Of a stretch of DNA of 63,147 bases, positions 1-8,533 are shown one piece after another. The notes beneath the pieces are model-generated. The model did no database searches and was not told the origin of the DNA. It worked only from the letters and a program-made list of their open reading frames with translations. The stretch's first letter is position 1; each line of letters begins with the position of its first letter. The position numbers and the translations under genes were made by a program. Source of the DNA: Myxococcales bacterium (lineage in GTDB: Bacteria; Myxococcota_A; Polyangia; Polyangiales; Ga0077539); the NCBI GenBank assembly GCA_030652255.1, contig JAUSAZ010000166.1:1-63147 (forward strand), in the 5' to 3' direction.

Positions 1-163
1 ACAGCCGCCGCGGCGAGCGCCGCGCGGGCGCCTCGGGCGGCCGCGAGGGGCCCGCGACCGCAGGCGTCTGCAGGCGGTACCAGGTGGCCCGCGACAGGCC
101 GATGGCCCGGCACACGGCGGCCACGCCGAGCATCGCCACGAAGGGCAGCGCGAGGGCGATCAC
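1..163 (-). CDS. IS3-family transposase OrfB, partial
   Basis: This reads from a GTG at 163 (VIALALPFVAMLGVAAVCRA...) and leaves the window after about 54 residues. The visible part is an N-terminal helix-turn-helix-like segment with 'GLSRATWYR', as in IS3 OrfB proteins; the DDE catalytic core is outside. Its start overlaps the OrfA stop in a GTGA. The OrfB frame is -1 relative to OrfA and is open back to the A8 run at 211-218, so an OrfAB fusion by -1 frameshifting is possible. Confidence 0.7.
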   Translation of the reverse strand, partial: MIALALPFVAMLGVAAVCRAIGLSRATWYRLQTPAVAGPSRPPEAPARRSPRRL

Positions 164-570
164 CGCGTCTCTCCGCTCGGCGTCGGGTCGGTCGAGAACA
201 GACCCACAAGTTTTTTTTGCAGGGTCACGAGCATCTCGGCGCGCTCGGCCCGCAGGGTCATCTGGGTGAGCTGCTGCTCCAGCTCGCGCACGCGCTCGGC
301 GTCCTTGGGCGTCGCGGTCGGCGTCGGCCCGCGTCGCACGGGCGCGGCCTCGACCAGGGCGCCGGCCTCGCGGGCACGACGCCACTCGGTCAGGTGCGAG
401 GAGTACAGCCCGTGCCGTCGGAGCAGCGCGGCGATCTGGCCCGGCTCGGCGGCGGCCGCGTCGGCCTCGGCGAGGATCTTCCGCTTGAACGCAGGGCTGT
501 ACGTGCGGCGCTTCGCCTTGGGCGTGACCTCGGTCGGAGCGACGTCGGGCTTCTTCGTGACCATGTCCAT
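160..570 (-). CDS. IS3-family transposase OrfA
   Basis: A 136-aa DNA-binding subunit. The motif 'RRTYSPAFKRKILAEAD' followed by a second helix ('HGLYSSHLTEWRRAR') is the IS3/IS911 OrfA helix-turn-helix. The C-terminal part (residues ~90-120, 'ELEQQLTQMTLRAERAEML') looks like the leucine-zipper dimerisation helix. An A8 run codes for 'QKK' near residue 118. It is the first gene inside the element end at 624. Confidence 0.8.
   Translation of the reverse strand: MDMVTKKPDVAPTEVTPKAKRRTYSPAFKRKILAEADAAAAEPGQIAALLRRHGLYSSHLTEWRRAREAGALVEAAPVRRGPTPTATPKDAERVRELEQQLTQMTLRAERAEMLVTLQKKLVGLFSTDPTPSGETR
211..218 (-). promoter_or_regulatory. A8 slippery site, candidate -1 programmed frameshift
   Basis: There are eight T on the plus strand, so the minus-strand mRNA reads CAA AAA AAA CTT within orfA. 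A -1 slip enters the orfB frame, which is open with no stop from here to the GTG at 163. The predicted fusion peptide (KKTCGSVLDRPDAERRDAV) joins smoothly to OrfB. IS3 elements commonly make OrfAB this way; its use here is inference. Confidence 0.6.
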
Positions 571-621
571 GAGACCGTCTCCTGACCGCCCTGGTTCAGT
601 AAACTCCCCGGCTGGGGTGTC

Positions 622-3600
622 TCACGGGTTATTGGCACGCAGGGCTTCGGCCTGGCTCGTTCCATCGACCAGGTGCGCCCCCTCACTCCCCTTTGACTCG
701 ATCGCGAGCATGCGAACGCTATCGCCGTCCGGCACGAGCGCGAGGAAATCACCGCGGGTCCCCGATCGGCGCGTCCAGGTCCAACGCTGGAGGCTGTCCA
801 TCGAGAGGAGTAGCGTGCCCTCGGGCGTCGCCTTCTCGTACCGCGCCCACGCGGCAGGCCACGGTGCGCCCGACGACACCACACACGGCCCACGGAGGCG
901 GCTCATGAACAGCGCCACGCCCAGGTGCCCTACGAGTTCGCCATCGACGCGAATCCTCCGTGCGCTCCCAGCGCCGCAGAGCGCTCGAAACACCTCGGGC
1001 GCCGCGCGGTGGGTGGCGTCGTAGACCCACGGGGCGAGGCCCTCGACATCGGCCTCGGTAGCGCGGAAGACCGTCATCAATCCGCGCTTCACCGCCACGC
1101 GCTCCCGGTCAGGTGCCCACGATCGGTTGGCGATCACCGTGATCCTCCAGCCCTGCTCGCGATGAAAATCGGCGTAGGTGACGTGCAAGTCGTCACCGGG
1201 TGGGAGCACGTCGATGGCCTCAGCGCCGTAGCTCCGATCGACGACGATAACCCGCGCCGCGCGCCGCGCGCAGTCCCGCACGGCCTGGAGGAGCGGGCGA
1301 CCGTCGGGGTGATCCTCGGAGCCTTCGAGTGATAGCCCAAGGCAGCGAGGCATCGCGTCGGCCTCGCGGCGCCAGCGCAGCACCACAAGGCGCTGAAAGA
1401 GCTGCTCCAAGGTCGCAGAGTTGGCAGGTCCGATGGAGTTCGCGCCTGGGACCATGACCTGGTTGTAGGCGCGTGCGTCGGGCTCCCAGACCATCGCCGC
1501 GGCCTCGTTCGCGTGCTTCGGCGTGGCGCGCGTGGACCACTTCGAACGCTTCGCCGAGGGCCGAACCATCAGCGCGAGGTGATGGTCCGGCTGGGTGCCG
1601 CCCGCGGATGCCCCGGCATCAATGAAGATCTCCAGCGGGAAGTGCGCGTCGTCCTCACGCGTGGTGCTCATTGCCTCGGTGATCGTGGCGAGCCGATCAC
1701 TCTCGGTCTCGTCGTCGCTCTCGAGATGGGCCGACACCATGCCGTCGGGCACATGCAGGTCGATGCCCTGCACGATCCGTCGGTCGCTGACAACGCGTTG
1801 CACTGCGTCCGCCATCAAGAGGAGCGGTCGCATCCCACGATCGGTGTGGCTCGCCGAGCTGAGGAGCACGCTCGCCCGGCGCGACATCCCAGGGAAGAGC
1901 GTCGCGAGCGCGTCGAGCACTGGCCGGAGCGGCTCGACCAGGTCGCTCTCCGTGTCGCCTCGGTGGGCGAAGGGCACGTAGCGCTCGCTCCACGGGTCGT
2001 CCCCGCCGCTCGACGCACTGGCGGCGACGAGGAAGGGTGGCGGGTCAACCTGCCGCTGAGTCTCCTCGCTCGCGTTCCAAAGAACGGTCGGCGCGCCGGC
2101 GAGGGGCGGCATCGCGAAGAGAGGTACGTCGCGAAGCGAGCTCAGACGCGACAGCGACTCGGTGATCTCGCCGAGGGCAGCCTGCTCCTGTTCGAGGAGC
2201 CGCGCGAGTCGGAGTGGGTGGTAACCGTAGAGACGCCACGCGTCGTTGACGCCGTGAAGTCCGAACTGCAACACCGTGTGCAGTGGCCCCTCGGCGATGC
2301 GAGCCGCGAGGTTGCCCGCGCGCTCAAACACTTCGATCAGGGCCTCTACGGCCTGTGTATAGGCGTTGATGAAGTTCCGCGCCGGCGCCCATGGCGCGGT
2401 CCCGCTTTCGAGCATACCCGCGTGCTCGATCACGGGCACGGCGCGAAGCACATCCCACGCGCTCTGGAGTGTCGCGAGCGCTGCCGTCGCCACCGAGACG
2501 TCAACCTTGCGGAGCGCGTTCCGGGCGATCGCTTCGAGTGCCGCGCGCGCCCCGCTGAAGCACGTTGCGTCCGCTTTCATCGCGTCGCTGCGGGCAGGCG
2601 ACGCCTCCGACCAGCGCCAGGGAAAATTCGCCGCTAGCTCGATGGGTGCAGCGCCCTCCGGCTCGGCAAAGACCGCGACCTCGTAGACCGCGTCGAAGGC
2701 TCCGGGCTTCTTGGCCGTCACACGCTCGATCAGGGCGAGTCCGAAGGCGCGCACTCTTCCGTAGTCGTCGTCGGTCGAGGGATACAGTACGCACTCTGGA
2801 GCGACCACGTCGCGAAGCCGAAGCACCACCTTCGTGACGCGGAGGTGTGGCACCAGGCCCGTCGTGACGACCGCGTGCCCTCCTGCGATCTGCCCGGGAA
2901 AAGCCTCCAGCAGTTTGCGCAGAAACCACACAGCGTCGAGGAGCGGGAGGCCCGGCGCGAGGGTCGCTGAGCCGCGCTTCGACCCCAGCTCCGGGAGAGG
3001 CGCGAGGCGCGCGAAGTCGGGCCTCTTGGCGTCCTTGCGGTACGGCTTCGCGGCGGCGAGACGCGCGATGAGCATCGCATCACGCGTGGCCGTGGGCGTC
3101 TTCCAGTGTTCTCCCTTGAAGATCACCTCGAGCCCGCTGTCGTTCAACGTCGCGTAGTCCTCGTTTCGCTGTTTGAGCCACGAGTCCACCGTGGCTTGCC
3201 CGGCCGGTCCCGGTGACTTCGACGCCTTGCCGCTCGCCGCACCCGTGACCATCGCCTCGGCAGCACGCTTTGTGAGAGGAAGGGCGTGAGGCAGGGTCAC
3301 GCCGCCCGCCTTGCTCGCCAGCAGTTCGAAGATTCCTTGCGCTGCGAGGTCCGGCTGCGCGTTCCACCAAGGGGCACCTGCATCAAGACACACGTCGAGC
3401 AGCCACGCCGACTTCGCGCCGAGCGCGTTCCACGCCCATTGAAGGCGCTGCTCCGCCTCGTGGAGCTTCTCTCGGTTCGCACCGGAGGCGACGGTCCTAC
3501 GAAGAAGATCGCCGATCGTCGTCGGCATCGATGCGTCGAGGGTCTCGCCCACGACGTCGAGCGTCTGCCCTGCGTGGGCGCCGAGCGCGAGGATCACCGC

Positions 3601-3927
3601 GCCCTCGGATCGCATCGCACCGATACCCTCGCGCGACTCGACCAATCCACCACCGAACCAGACCCACCACCCGGCGTCGCCCACGATCCACACACGCCCG
3701 TCGAGGCCCGAGACGCGCTTGGCGAGCGTCCCTATAGCCTCCAGGGCGAACGCATCGACGTCATGGCGATCGAGCTCGCGGCGCACCTCGACGCGGACGG
3801 ATGGAGGCAACGCACTGGCGTCGCGCGTCGCGGCGACCCACGCACTGGCGTCGCGCGTGAGGCGTCGTGCCGCGCATAGACCGACCCAACGTGCGCGTGC
3901 CTGGAGTTCGGTATTCAAGGCGCTCAT
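622..3927 (-). CDS. Large defence-type protein, DptH-like, C-terminus cut by IS insertion
   Basis: This 1101-aa protein starts at an ATG whose ATGA overlaps the stop of the upstream gene. I see no signal peptide or transmembrane segment. Residues ~560-600 contain 'YGYHPLRLARLL'. Near the end, an Asp (~1060) and an 'IESK' (Glu ~1077, Lys ~1079) followed by a Gln resemble the D...ExK...Q core of PD-(D/E)xK nucleases. No Walker A is visible. The reading frame ends at a TGA that is the first codon of the IS terminus, so the native C-terminus is missing. DptH/DndH proteins are much longer and carry a HerA-like ATPase, which could be the lost part. The DptH assignment is inferred from operon shape and is tentative. 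Confidence 0.5.
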   Translation of the reverse strand: MSALNTELQARARWVGLCAARRLTRDASAWVAATRDASALPPSVRVEVRRELDRHDVDAFALEAIGTLAKRVSGLDGRVWIVGDAGWWVWFGGGLVESREGIGAMRSEGAVILALGAHAGQTLDVVGETLDASMPTTIGDLLRRTVASGANREKLHEAEQRLQWAWNALGAKSAWLLDVCLDAGAPWWNAQPDLAAQGIFELLASKAGGVTLPHALPLTKRAAEAMVTGAASGKASKSPGPAGQATVDSWLKQRNEDYATLNDSGLEVIFKGEHWKTPTATRDAMLIARLAAAKPYRKDAKRPDFARLAPLPELGSKRGSATLAPGLPLLDAVWFLRKLLEAFPGQIAGGHAVVTTGLVPHLRVTKVVLRLRDVVAPECVLYPSTDDDYGRVRAFGLALIERVTAKKPGAFDAVYEVAVFAEPEGAAPIELAANFPWRWSEASPARSDAMKADATCFSGARAALEAIARNALRKVDVSVATAALATLQSAWDVLRAVPVIEHAGMLESGTAPWAPARNFINAYTQAVEALIEVFERAGNLAARIAEGPLHTVLQFGLHGVNDAWRLYGYHPLRLARLLEQEQAALGEITESLSRLSSLRDVPLFAMPPLAGAPTVLWNASEETQRQVDPPPFLVAASASSGGDDPWSERYVPFAHRGDTESDLVEPLRPVLDALATLFPGMSRRASVLLSSASHTDRGMRPLLLMADAVQRVVSDRRIVQGIDLHVPDGMVSAHLESDDETESDRLATITEAMSTTREDDAHFPLEIFIDAGASAGGTQPDHHLALMVRPSAKRSKWSTRATPKHANEAAAMVWEPDARAYNQVMVPGANSIGPANSATLEQLFQRLVVLRWRREADAMPRCLGLSLEGSEDHPDGRPLLQAVRDCARRAARVIVVDRSYGAEAIDVLPPGDDLHVTYADFHREQGWRITVIANRSWAPDRERVAVKRGLMTVFRATEADVEGLAPWVYDATHRAAPEVFRALCGAGSARRIRVDGELVGHLGVALFMSRLRGPCVVSSGAPWPAAWARYEKATPEGTLLLSMDSLQRWTWTRRSGTRGDFLALVPDGDSVRMLAIESKGSEGAHLVDGTSQAEALRANNP

Positions 3928-4868
3928 CGCACCGCTCCATCGCCCCACGGCGCGTGGAAGAGAGTGGCGCCGTCGGACGCGACATCGAGCATGGCCAAGC
4001 GCTGAAGGGCGGCCCGAAGCGCCGCATCGAAAGCACCTGAATCGGGGGACAGGAACGGCAGCGCCCCGCCAGGTATCCGGCCCTTTACGGACCTACCCGA
4101 TGGACGCGCGAACAGCCCGGCTTCGAGAAGCGCGTCCTGGAGTCGCGCGAGGGAGCGCCGATCTGGGCGCCCCTCCCCCTCGCGGTGCACGCGCCACGCG
4201 ACCAGACGGATCAGGTCGAGCATCGGCCCATCGAGGTGTAGGTCGAAGTTCTTGGTCGCGCTCGGCGGCGTGCACCACCCCGCCCCCTGCGCGAGTACCT
4301 GCACCGCGACGAGTGGCTCGATCTTCGTCGGCGGGTGAAACCACGCACCACGAACCAACTGGTACTCCAGCGCGCCATCGGCATCGGACACGTACGGGAG
4401 CAGCACCGGCGTCGATGACAGACCGTGGGCGGCTCGCAGGCCCTCGAGCATCAGCCACCACGAGGCCCACGTTCCGAGCTGCCACCACCGTGAGGGGCGC
4501 GAGAACGGCAGTGTGTCACCGGCCGCGAGGAGATCGGCCGACACGCCACGGCGAACGTCGGAGACGGTCGGAAGTGAGGCAGGCAGTTCGTGTGGGAGTT
4601 GCCTCCCAGAGACCCCCACCGCGAGCCGCTGGTGTACGAGTCGCCCCGAGGGGTGCGTGTCGAAACACTCCTCGTCGTCGGCCCATGCCGACCGGAGCGC
4701 GTGCCGCCATGCCTCGGGGTCTCCGTCGGTAAAGCCGAGTACCTTGGCGCAGGCGGCGCCGAGGTCCGGGGCGAACTTCTCCCACGCAGAGCCCTTCGTC
4801 AGCACCGTGCTGTTGGCCGCGACGGCGACGCCGAGGGTGTGTGATGACCACGGGAACGCGGGCCACAC
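3924..4868 (-). CDS. Middle protein of the DptFGH-like operon, apparently frameshifted at its start
   Basis: This 314-aa protein of unknown fold is soluble and rich in Trp. In a DptFGH-type operon it would hold the DptG position, but I do not recognise the sequence. The GTG at 4868 is only the first conventional in-frame start. The same frame is open and protein-like for 43 codons further upstream (e.g. 'LLPGGDIELDAIEREALG'), back to the TGA at 4998-5000 that ends the ATPase gene. An ATGAGC at 5001, placed exactly like the ATGA junction between this gene and the next, is out of frame by one base. A one-base insertion near 4995, or a sequence error, would explain this. The intact protein would be about 358 aa. 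Confidence 0.55.
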   Translation of the reverse strand: MWPAFPWSSHTLGVAVAANSTVLTKGSAWEKFAPDLGAACAKVLGFTDGDPEAWRHALRSAWADDEECFDTHPSGRLVHQRLAVGVSGRQLPHELPASLPTVSDVRRGVSADLLAAGDTLPFSRPSRWWQLGTWASWWLMLEGLRAAHGLSSTPVLLPYVSDADGALEYQLVRGAWFHPPTKIEPLVAVQVLAQGAGWCTPPSATKNFDLHLDGPMLDLIRLVAWRVHREGEGRPDRRSLARLQDALLEAGLFARPSGRSVKGRIPGGALPFLSPDSGAFDAALRAALQRLAMLDVASDGATLFHAPWGDGAVR

Positions 4869-4997
4869 GAGGCGCCTGTAGCGCGAGACACGCGGTACCG
4901 ACGACGCGCCGAGCGCCTCTCGTTCGATGGCGTCCAGTTCAATGTCGCCGCCGGGCAGAAGCGGCGTGTAGCCCGCCCACTGAAGCAGCGCCGATGC

Positions 4998-6686
4998 TCA
5001 TGCCGATGGCGTGATCGCCACCTTGTCATCGAGCGCGATGGCGCGCTGCAGCACCGCAAGCACGTTCGGCTCTGGCGCAACCGGCGTCACAATCTGCGCC
5101 GATCGGCCCTCCGGCGATGGTCGCAGCGCCACGGGACGCTGCGCTCCGAGGAAGGTCTGAAACGCTACGAGGCCCGACGACGAGACCACCGCGAGGTGGT
5201 CTGCCCAGTGCGCCACGAGGGCATCAAACCACGCGAGCACTTGTGCCGCCCGAGGGCCAAGTCGCGCGACCGTCGCGTGCTCATCGGCGCCCACGCAAGC
5301 CAGCATCTCAAAGAGTTCGAGGTCGAGACGCAGCCTCGGCGTGCTCGTGTCCTTTGAGTCGCGCCTCATCACCAGCGCCGGCAGCGTGAGTCCATGCTCG
5401 ACGTAGCGTCCGCCGGGCGCCGCGACGTCGGGGACAAAGTCCGCCGACTCGATGCTGAGAGCAGCGCGAAGTACGCGCGTCCCTCCCGCCGTCGCGCCAG
5501 GGTGTACCGGCGATGTCAGCGGGAGTACGTCGAGATCATCTGCTTTGCCATGCGCGCCCCAGGCAATGCGCGACAGACCCCGAAACACACTCCGACGCGC
5601 CTCGGCGACCTCGACAGCGGCGCTGCCAGTGACGTGGCGACACACGCGGAGAAACACACCCGCGTGCCGGTACGGCAGCCCCTGCGCAACGCCCACGTTG
5701 CCGAAGGCCGCGGCGAGGTTCCCGAGCGCGCTCTCTCGAACGCGGGCGTCGCGAGTCAATGCGTGGTCGGGATCAAGGTCGATCACGAGGTTGGGCACCT
5801 TCGCAGGATCGAGGCGCCGTAGAAGCATCTCCAGCGGCTTCAACGAGGGCGACAATGCAGAGCTGCTCGCCATGAAGAGCACGGCCAGGGGCTCGTGGAG
5901 ATGGCCGCTCAGCAGCGCCTCGGCCACCGCCCCGGACAGCGCGAGCACCTCCCGGAACGTCACGTGGTGTCCGCTGGCCTCCACAAGAGCGAGCACCCTC
6001 GCGATGCGCTCCGCCCAGACCGTTGGCGTCCAGGAGGCGCCTGCCTGGTCGCGTACGGTCGATAGAACCGCGAGCGCGACCTTTTGCGCGCTCGAGTCGT
6101 GGTCGCCAGGCCCCGGCACCAACACGCGCAAATCGAGCGGCACTGCGATCCGTCCGCCGTCGTCAATGCCCGGCCCCCCGTAGGCCAGCGCGCTCAGAAG
6201 CCACTGCTTCGCCGCCGCCCACGCCACAGCGTCGCAGCCCTCGCACGCGTCGAGTTGCACGATCGCACGGAGAAGGCCCCGGTTGATGCCCGCCACGAAG
6301 CGAGCATCCCCTGGCGCCGTGGGCGAGAAGGCGTGGGTGAGAAACTCGATCACACGCGACGTCGGCAGCTGGCTCGGGTCGTTGAGAAGCCAGCGGCCTC
6401 CGGTGGACCACGCGGGAGCTGTTGTTTCGTGGTCGAAGGTCTTGATGCTGGACGAGGGCGCGAGGCGGATGAGGCGTCGTAGGAATTCGGTCTTTCCGTC
6501 GCCGGCGTGGGCGATCAACAAGACGCTGCGAGGGCCACCATCAGCCGCGAGCCACGCGTCGGCGAGGGCGTCGAGCTTCGTCGCAACGCGGAGGTTGCGG
6601 AGATCGAGCACGGCGTTGAAACGGGCAACGTCGGCGTTTGGCGTGCGCAGCGCGACGAGCCACGAGAACTCCCCCAGAGGCGGCAT
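4998..6686 (-). CDS. P-loop ATPase, DptF-like
   Basis: A 562-aa cytoplasmic ATPase and the first gene of the operon. A Walker A is clear at residues 59-66 (AHAGDGKT), followed by 'EFL', close to the GDGK(S/T)E form I associate with DptF-type proteins. 'VAGINRGLL' downstream matches another feature of that family. I chose the ATG at 6686 because coding character begins there; the frame is open upstream but looks non-coding. DptF acts with DptG and DptH to restrict DNA lacking phosphorothioate marks. No dndBCDE modification genes are visible here. A different multi-gene defence system using a related ATPase remains possible. Confidence 0.55.
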   Translation of the reverse strand: MPPLGEFSWLVALRTPNADVARFNAVLDLRNLRVATKLDALADAWLAADGGPRSVLLIAHAGDGKTEFLRRLIRLAPSSSIKTFDHETTAPAWSTGGRWLLNDPSQLPTSRVIEFLTHAFSPTAPGDARFVAGINRGLLRAIVQLDACEGCDAVAWAAAKQWLLSALAYGGPGIDDGGRIAVPLDLRVLVPGPGDHDSSAQKVALAVLSTVRDQAGASWTPTVWAERIARVLALVEASGHHVTFREVLALSGAVAEALLSGHLHEPLAVLFMASSSALSPSLKPLEMLLRRLDPAKVPNLVIDLDPDHALTRDARVRESALGNLAAAFGNVGVAQGLPYRHAGVFLRVCRHVTGSAAVEVAEARRSVFRGLSRIAWGAHGKADDLDVLPLTSPVHPGATAGGTRVLRAALSIESADFVPDVAAPGGRYVEHGLTLPALVMRRDSKDTSTPRLRLDLELFEMLACVGADEHATVARLGPRAAQVLAWFDALVAHWADHLAVVSSSGLVAFQTFLGAQRPVALRPSPEGRSAQIVTPVAPEPNVLAVLQRAIALDDKVAITPSA

Positions 6687-7122
6687 GCGGCTGGTTCTAT
6701 CGTGATTGCTCGCGATGGGTCCACGGACGAGGCCGCGGACGACCGAAATGGCCGCGGAAGCGGTAGGTGGTTGCGCGTTCGACGATGCGCCTGGCGAGTT
6801 CTCATTCTCGCTCCAAGCACGCCGAGCGGGATCCCCTGGCCATCGTCGTCGAGGCACGAGAGCTTGACCAAGGTGGCGTCGCCGTTCTGCGAGCGCGCGA
6901 CGACTGCTCGACGTCAACTACATCGGGTCTCGCTCAGCAGACGACGACTTCATCAACGCCGTCGCGGCGCGTCTGGAGGATCGGACCTGGTCTCGGCGCA
7001 TCCATCGCAGTACCCGCCAGCTGGACGCGCGAAGCAGTCGTGGCGCCGCCCAGTCGGTCCATCGACGATCTCCGTCGGACCAGCAGCCTCCTTCGTGCAG
7101 TCGTCCACCGACTCGGCGCCTC
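6687..7122. other. Intergenic region upstream of the ATPase operon, no supported gene
   Basis: Open frames on both strands here have Arg/Ser/Pro-rich translations typical of GC-rich non-coding sequence and no recognisable domain. The operon promoter should lie here, but I cannot point to a convincing -35/-10. Confidence 0.4.
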
Positions 7123-7923
7123 CTACCGAACGCGAACACCGACGGTGCCGGCGACGGACATGGCGATGCCCTCCGTGTCGAGTGCGTGCACGAAGCGCCC
7201 CTCGACGCTGAGGTAGGCAGCACCAGCGATCACGCCGATCGCCAGACCGCCACCCAGCGCAGCGAAGTTCTGGCCGACGATGATGTCGGAGCATGGCGTG
7301 CCGCAGCCGGACATTACGCTGGACAGTGGAATGAAGCGAGTCAGGGCACCGGCTGTCATGAAGGGCCGAAAAACAAGCGGCCCGACCAAGATGTCGAACC
7401 CGACGTCACCGGCGAATCGTCGGCTTCGAAGCGTCGCTCCGCTGCTTGATAGGTCGCATCCAAAGGACTCGTCGAACGCGGCGCCCAGATAGACCCGTCC
7501 GGGATCAGGGAGCGTGAATCCGAGCCGAACGCTGACGCTGAGGCCAGCCTCGTTGCATCGTGCGTTCGCACGCACCGTCGAGTCGCCGTACCCAACCCCC
7601 ACCGCGAGCGTGCCGTACGGACCTGCTGAGGAGGAGGGAGTCTCCGGAGCCGACGGCGGGGGCGGCGGGGGCGGCGGGGGCTCGGGCGTTGATGGCGCCC
7701 ACGTGATCGGCTCGCGCGACGGCGCGGGCAGGTTCGCAACCGCCTCGTGGTCTTGAGCCTGGGTCGTCGCTCCCGACGCCGCGGTGATAGGCGACGCCCC
7801 TCGTCCCCCGGGTGCCGACGACGGAGCGACCGCCGTCCGACCCGGGACCGGCGACGATTGACGCGGGGATCCCTGCCTACGTGGCTGTGCGTGCCCAGCG
7901 CCCGGCGCCAACCCAATCAGCAC
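7123..7923 (-). CDS. Proline-rich outer-membrane beta-barrel-like protein
   Basis: The hydrophobic start 'VLIGLAPGAGHAQ' looks like an export signal. It is followed by a Pro/Ser/Ala linker with a run of nine prolines and then ~170 residues of alternating hydrophobic strands rich in Gly ('PYGTLAVGVGYGD', 'GYFD'-like turns absent, ending '...AGTVGVRVR'). The terminal strand and pattern suggest a small beta-barrel or OmpA-type barrel. The start is uncertain: the frame is open to 8115, but that part overlaps a divergent gene. I use the GTG at 7923. Function unknown; no operon partner. Confidence 0.5.
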   Translation of the reverse strand: MLIGLAPGAGHAQPRRQGSPRQSSPVPGRTAVAPSSAPGGRGASPITAASGATTQAQDHEAVANLPAPSREPITWAPSTPEPPPPPPPPPSAPETPSSSAGPYGTLAVGVGYGDSTVRANARCNEAGLSVSVRLGFTLPDPGRVYLGAAFDESFGCDLSSSGATLRSRRFAGDVGFDILVGPLVFRPFMTAGALTRFIPLSSVMSGCGTPCSDIIVGQNFAALGGGLAIGVIAGAAYLSVEGRFVHALDTEGIAMSVAGTVGVRVR

Positions 7924-8086
7924 CGCAACGAATGTACGCGATGCGAGATCCCCATCCCCTCGGATGCGCCGCGTCGCTTGCGAGCCATGACGCCGTGTGG
8001 TGGGCGCCGCTGCCAGAGCGCCCGCGTCCCGCCAGCGTTGCCACTCCTTCGCGGCCGCCACGGGCGTCGCGCTACCGTGCGCCGCG

Positions 8087-8518
8087 ATGGACGACACCAC
8101 CGCGCTCGATCGCATGCGCGCCGTCGAGGCCCGCTACCTCTCGCTCTCCGGGAGCGCTGACACCACCGCCGTTCGCGCCGGCGTCGAGCGCCTCCGTGCG
8201 CAACTCGCCGAGACTCGCACTCGCGAGCGCGATCAGGTCTTCACGGTCTCGATCCCGGACCCCTGCGGCCGCTCGGTCTTCATCGCGCTCTGCCGCCGCT
8301 ATGGCCTCGACCCCCATCGCCACGCCCGCCAGCGGCGCTCCACGGTCGTCGTCGCGGCGCCGCCGTCCTTCTACGATCGGGTGCTCTGGCCCGAGTTCCA
8401 GGCCCTCACGGATGTGCTCTACGAGCACTTCCTCGCCATCACCATGCGCGCGCTCGATGACGTCCTCATGACCGGCGGCGACGAGGCCATCACGATCGAT
8501 CGCCACGACGACTCGTGA
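8087..8518 (+). CDS. Hypothetical protein, parent of a fragment at 12.0 kb
   Basis: A 143-aa soluble alpha/beta protein of unknown function, with no signal or transmembrane segment. The ATG at 8087 fits the start of coding character. Its stop lies only 15 bp from the stop of the convergent IS66 TnpC gene. The C-terminal 29 residues (FLAITMRALDDVL... to RHDDS) recur in diverged form on the minus strand at 12024-12113, so the gene belongs to a duplicated or IS-associated family. Confidence 0.55.
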   Translation: MDDTTALDRMRAVEARYLSLSGSADTTAVRAGVERLRAQLAETRTRERDQVFTVSIPDPCGRSVFIALCRRYGLDPHRHARQRRSTVVVAAPPSFYDRVLWPEFQALTDVLYEHFLAITMRALDDVLMTGGDEAITIDRHDDS

Positions 8519-8533
8519 ATCCCTCGTCGCCAA

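Larger units (their letters stand above)
1..624 (-). mobile_element. IS3-family insertion sequence, left part only
   Basis: A minus-strand transposase pair (OrfA then OrfB) runs off the window start. The outer end seen here begins at about 624 with TGAGACACCCC on the minus strand, followed by a CCCC-GGCT-GGGG near-palindrome at 607-618. This is where the neighbouring coding sequence stops making sense, so I place the terminus here. Two overlapping frames with an A8 slippery run fit IS3-family organisation. The other terminus and any target duplication lie outside the window. Confidence 0.75.

Noticed and set aside
7640..7690. C/G-rich run as a regulatory G-quadruplex
   Set aside because: It simply encodes the proline run of the outer-membrane-like protein; no independent sign of a regulatory role.
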